DNA of 64,000 nucleotides, from assembly GCF_009078285.1 (NCBI RefSeq), contig NZ_RQSP01000002.1, forward strand, positions 92,167-156,166. Reading direction: 5' to 3'. The translations under genes and the position numbers were made by a program. Each line of letters opens with the position of its first letter. Within the stretch, counting starts at the first letter, position 1. The notes below the pieces were generated by a model, which saw nothing but the letters and a program-made list of their open reading frames with translations, was not told where the DNA came from and searched no databases. This document shows, piece after piece, positions 63,913 through 64,000 of the stretch. This DNA is from Bifidobacterium jacchi. GTDB lineage: Bacteria > Actinomycetota > Actinomycetes > Actinomycetales > Bifidobacteriaceae.

Positions 63913-64000
63913 TCGGGCGGGTGCTATGCGGCACTTGTGAGTGAGATTCTTTGGTTTTTTTGGGGGGGGGGCTCGTGACTGCTGAAAACGTCTATCTGAA

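Overview
The window is the chromosomal replication-origin region of a high-GC Gram-positive bacterium, almost certainly a Bifidobacterium. The evidence is the gene order dnaA-dnaN-recF-dciA-gyrB-gyrA-DUF3566 on one side and rpmH-rnpA-yidD-yidC-jag-rsmG-parA-parB on the other, the actinobacterial dCTP deaminase/dUTPase, the MurJ-pseudokinase fusion, the rpf-ksgA-ispE order and a single msiK-type sugar ABC ATPase. Species is not resolved.

Layout: 1-1239 is the 5' part of a secreted beta-helix protein (it runs off the left edge) with LacI-type operators upstream; 1240-2713 has no credible gene but several repeat elements. 2714-14177 is the leftward replication/topology operon (DUF3566, gyrA, gyrB, dciA, recF, dnaN, dnaA) with the DnaA-box-rich origin between dnaN and dnaA. 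14493-20973 runs rightward: rpmH, rnpA, yidD, yidC, jag, rsmG, parA, parB, with parS sites written into the coding sequence of rsmG and parB. 20974-24700 is an island that interrupts the usual actinobacterial parB-trxB neighbourhood: a small MazE/AbrB-like protein, a MvaI/BcnI-like endonuclease and a Dcm-like C5 methyltransferase. 24696-35094 returns to conserved order on the minus strand (trxB, nucleoside hydrolase, murJ-pseudokinase, DUF6049, NUDIX), with the divergent CCA-adding enzyme at 35182-36603. 36769-48746 carries a DUF559-type protein, a LytR_C protein, ispE-ksgA-rpf, tRNA-Thr, a DsbA-like protein, a Ser/Thr kinase and the msiK-type ATPase. 49258-63912 carries a DUF4032 kinase-like protein, an RlmB-type methyltransferase, an acyltransferase-like protein, a Ca-type P-ATPase, a DUF4854-like membrane protein, dcd, an alpha/beta hydrolase lacking its nucleophile, a CPA1 antiporter and tadA.

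The most unusual content is non-coding. Five families of short palindromic elements occupy the intergenic spaces: (i) a MITE-like element with about 25-bp inverted ends and CTAG/TAGT at its edges, (ii) arrays of three 48-bp hairpins spaced exactly 62 bp apart, present twice 49 kb apart, (iii) hairpins built on GGTTGCCAATTGGCAACC, (iv) hairpins with CAGCCACGCGAT arms, and (v) hairpins with GGTCACAGGGAGCG arms. A perfect 64-bp hairpin and three candidate structured RNAs (minus strand 43365-43575; plus strand 59860-59998; the msmK leader) are also present.

Functionally the window couples initiation (DnaA, DciA, DnaN), supercoiling (GyrAB), origin segregation (ParABS), ribosome/RNase P/membrane-insertion genes and cell-wall export, the standard origin-proximal set of actinobacteria.
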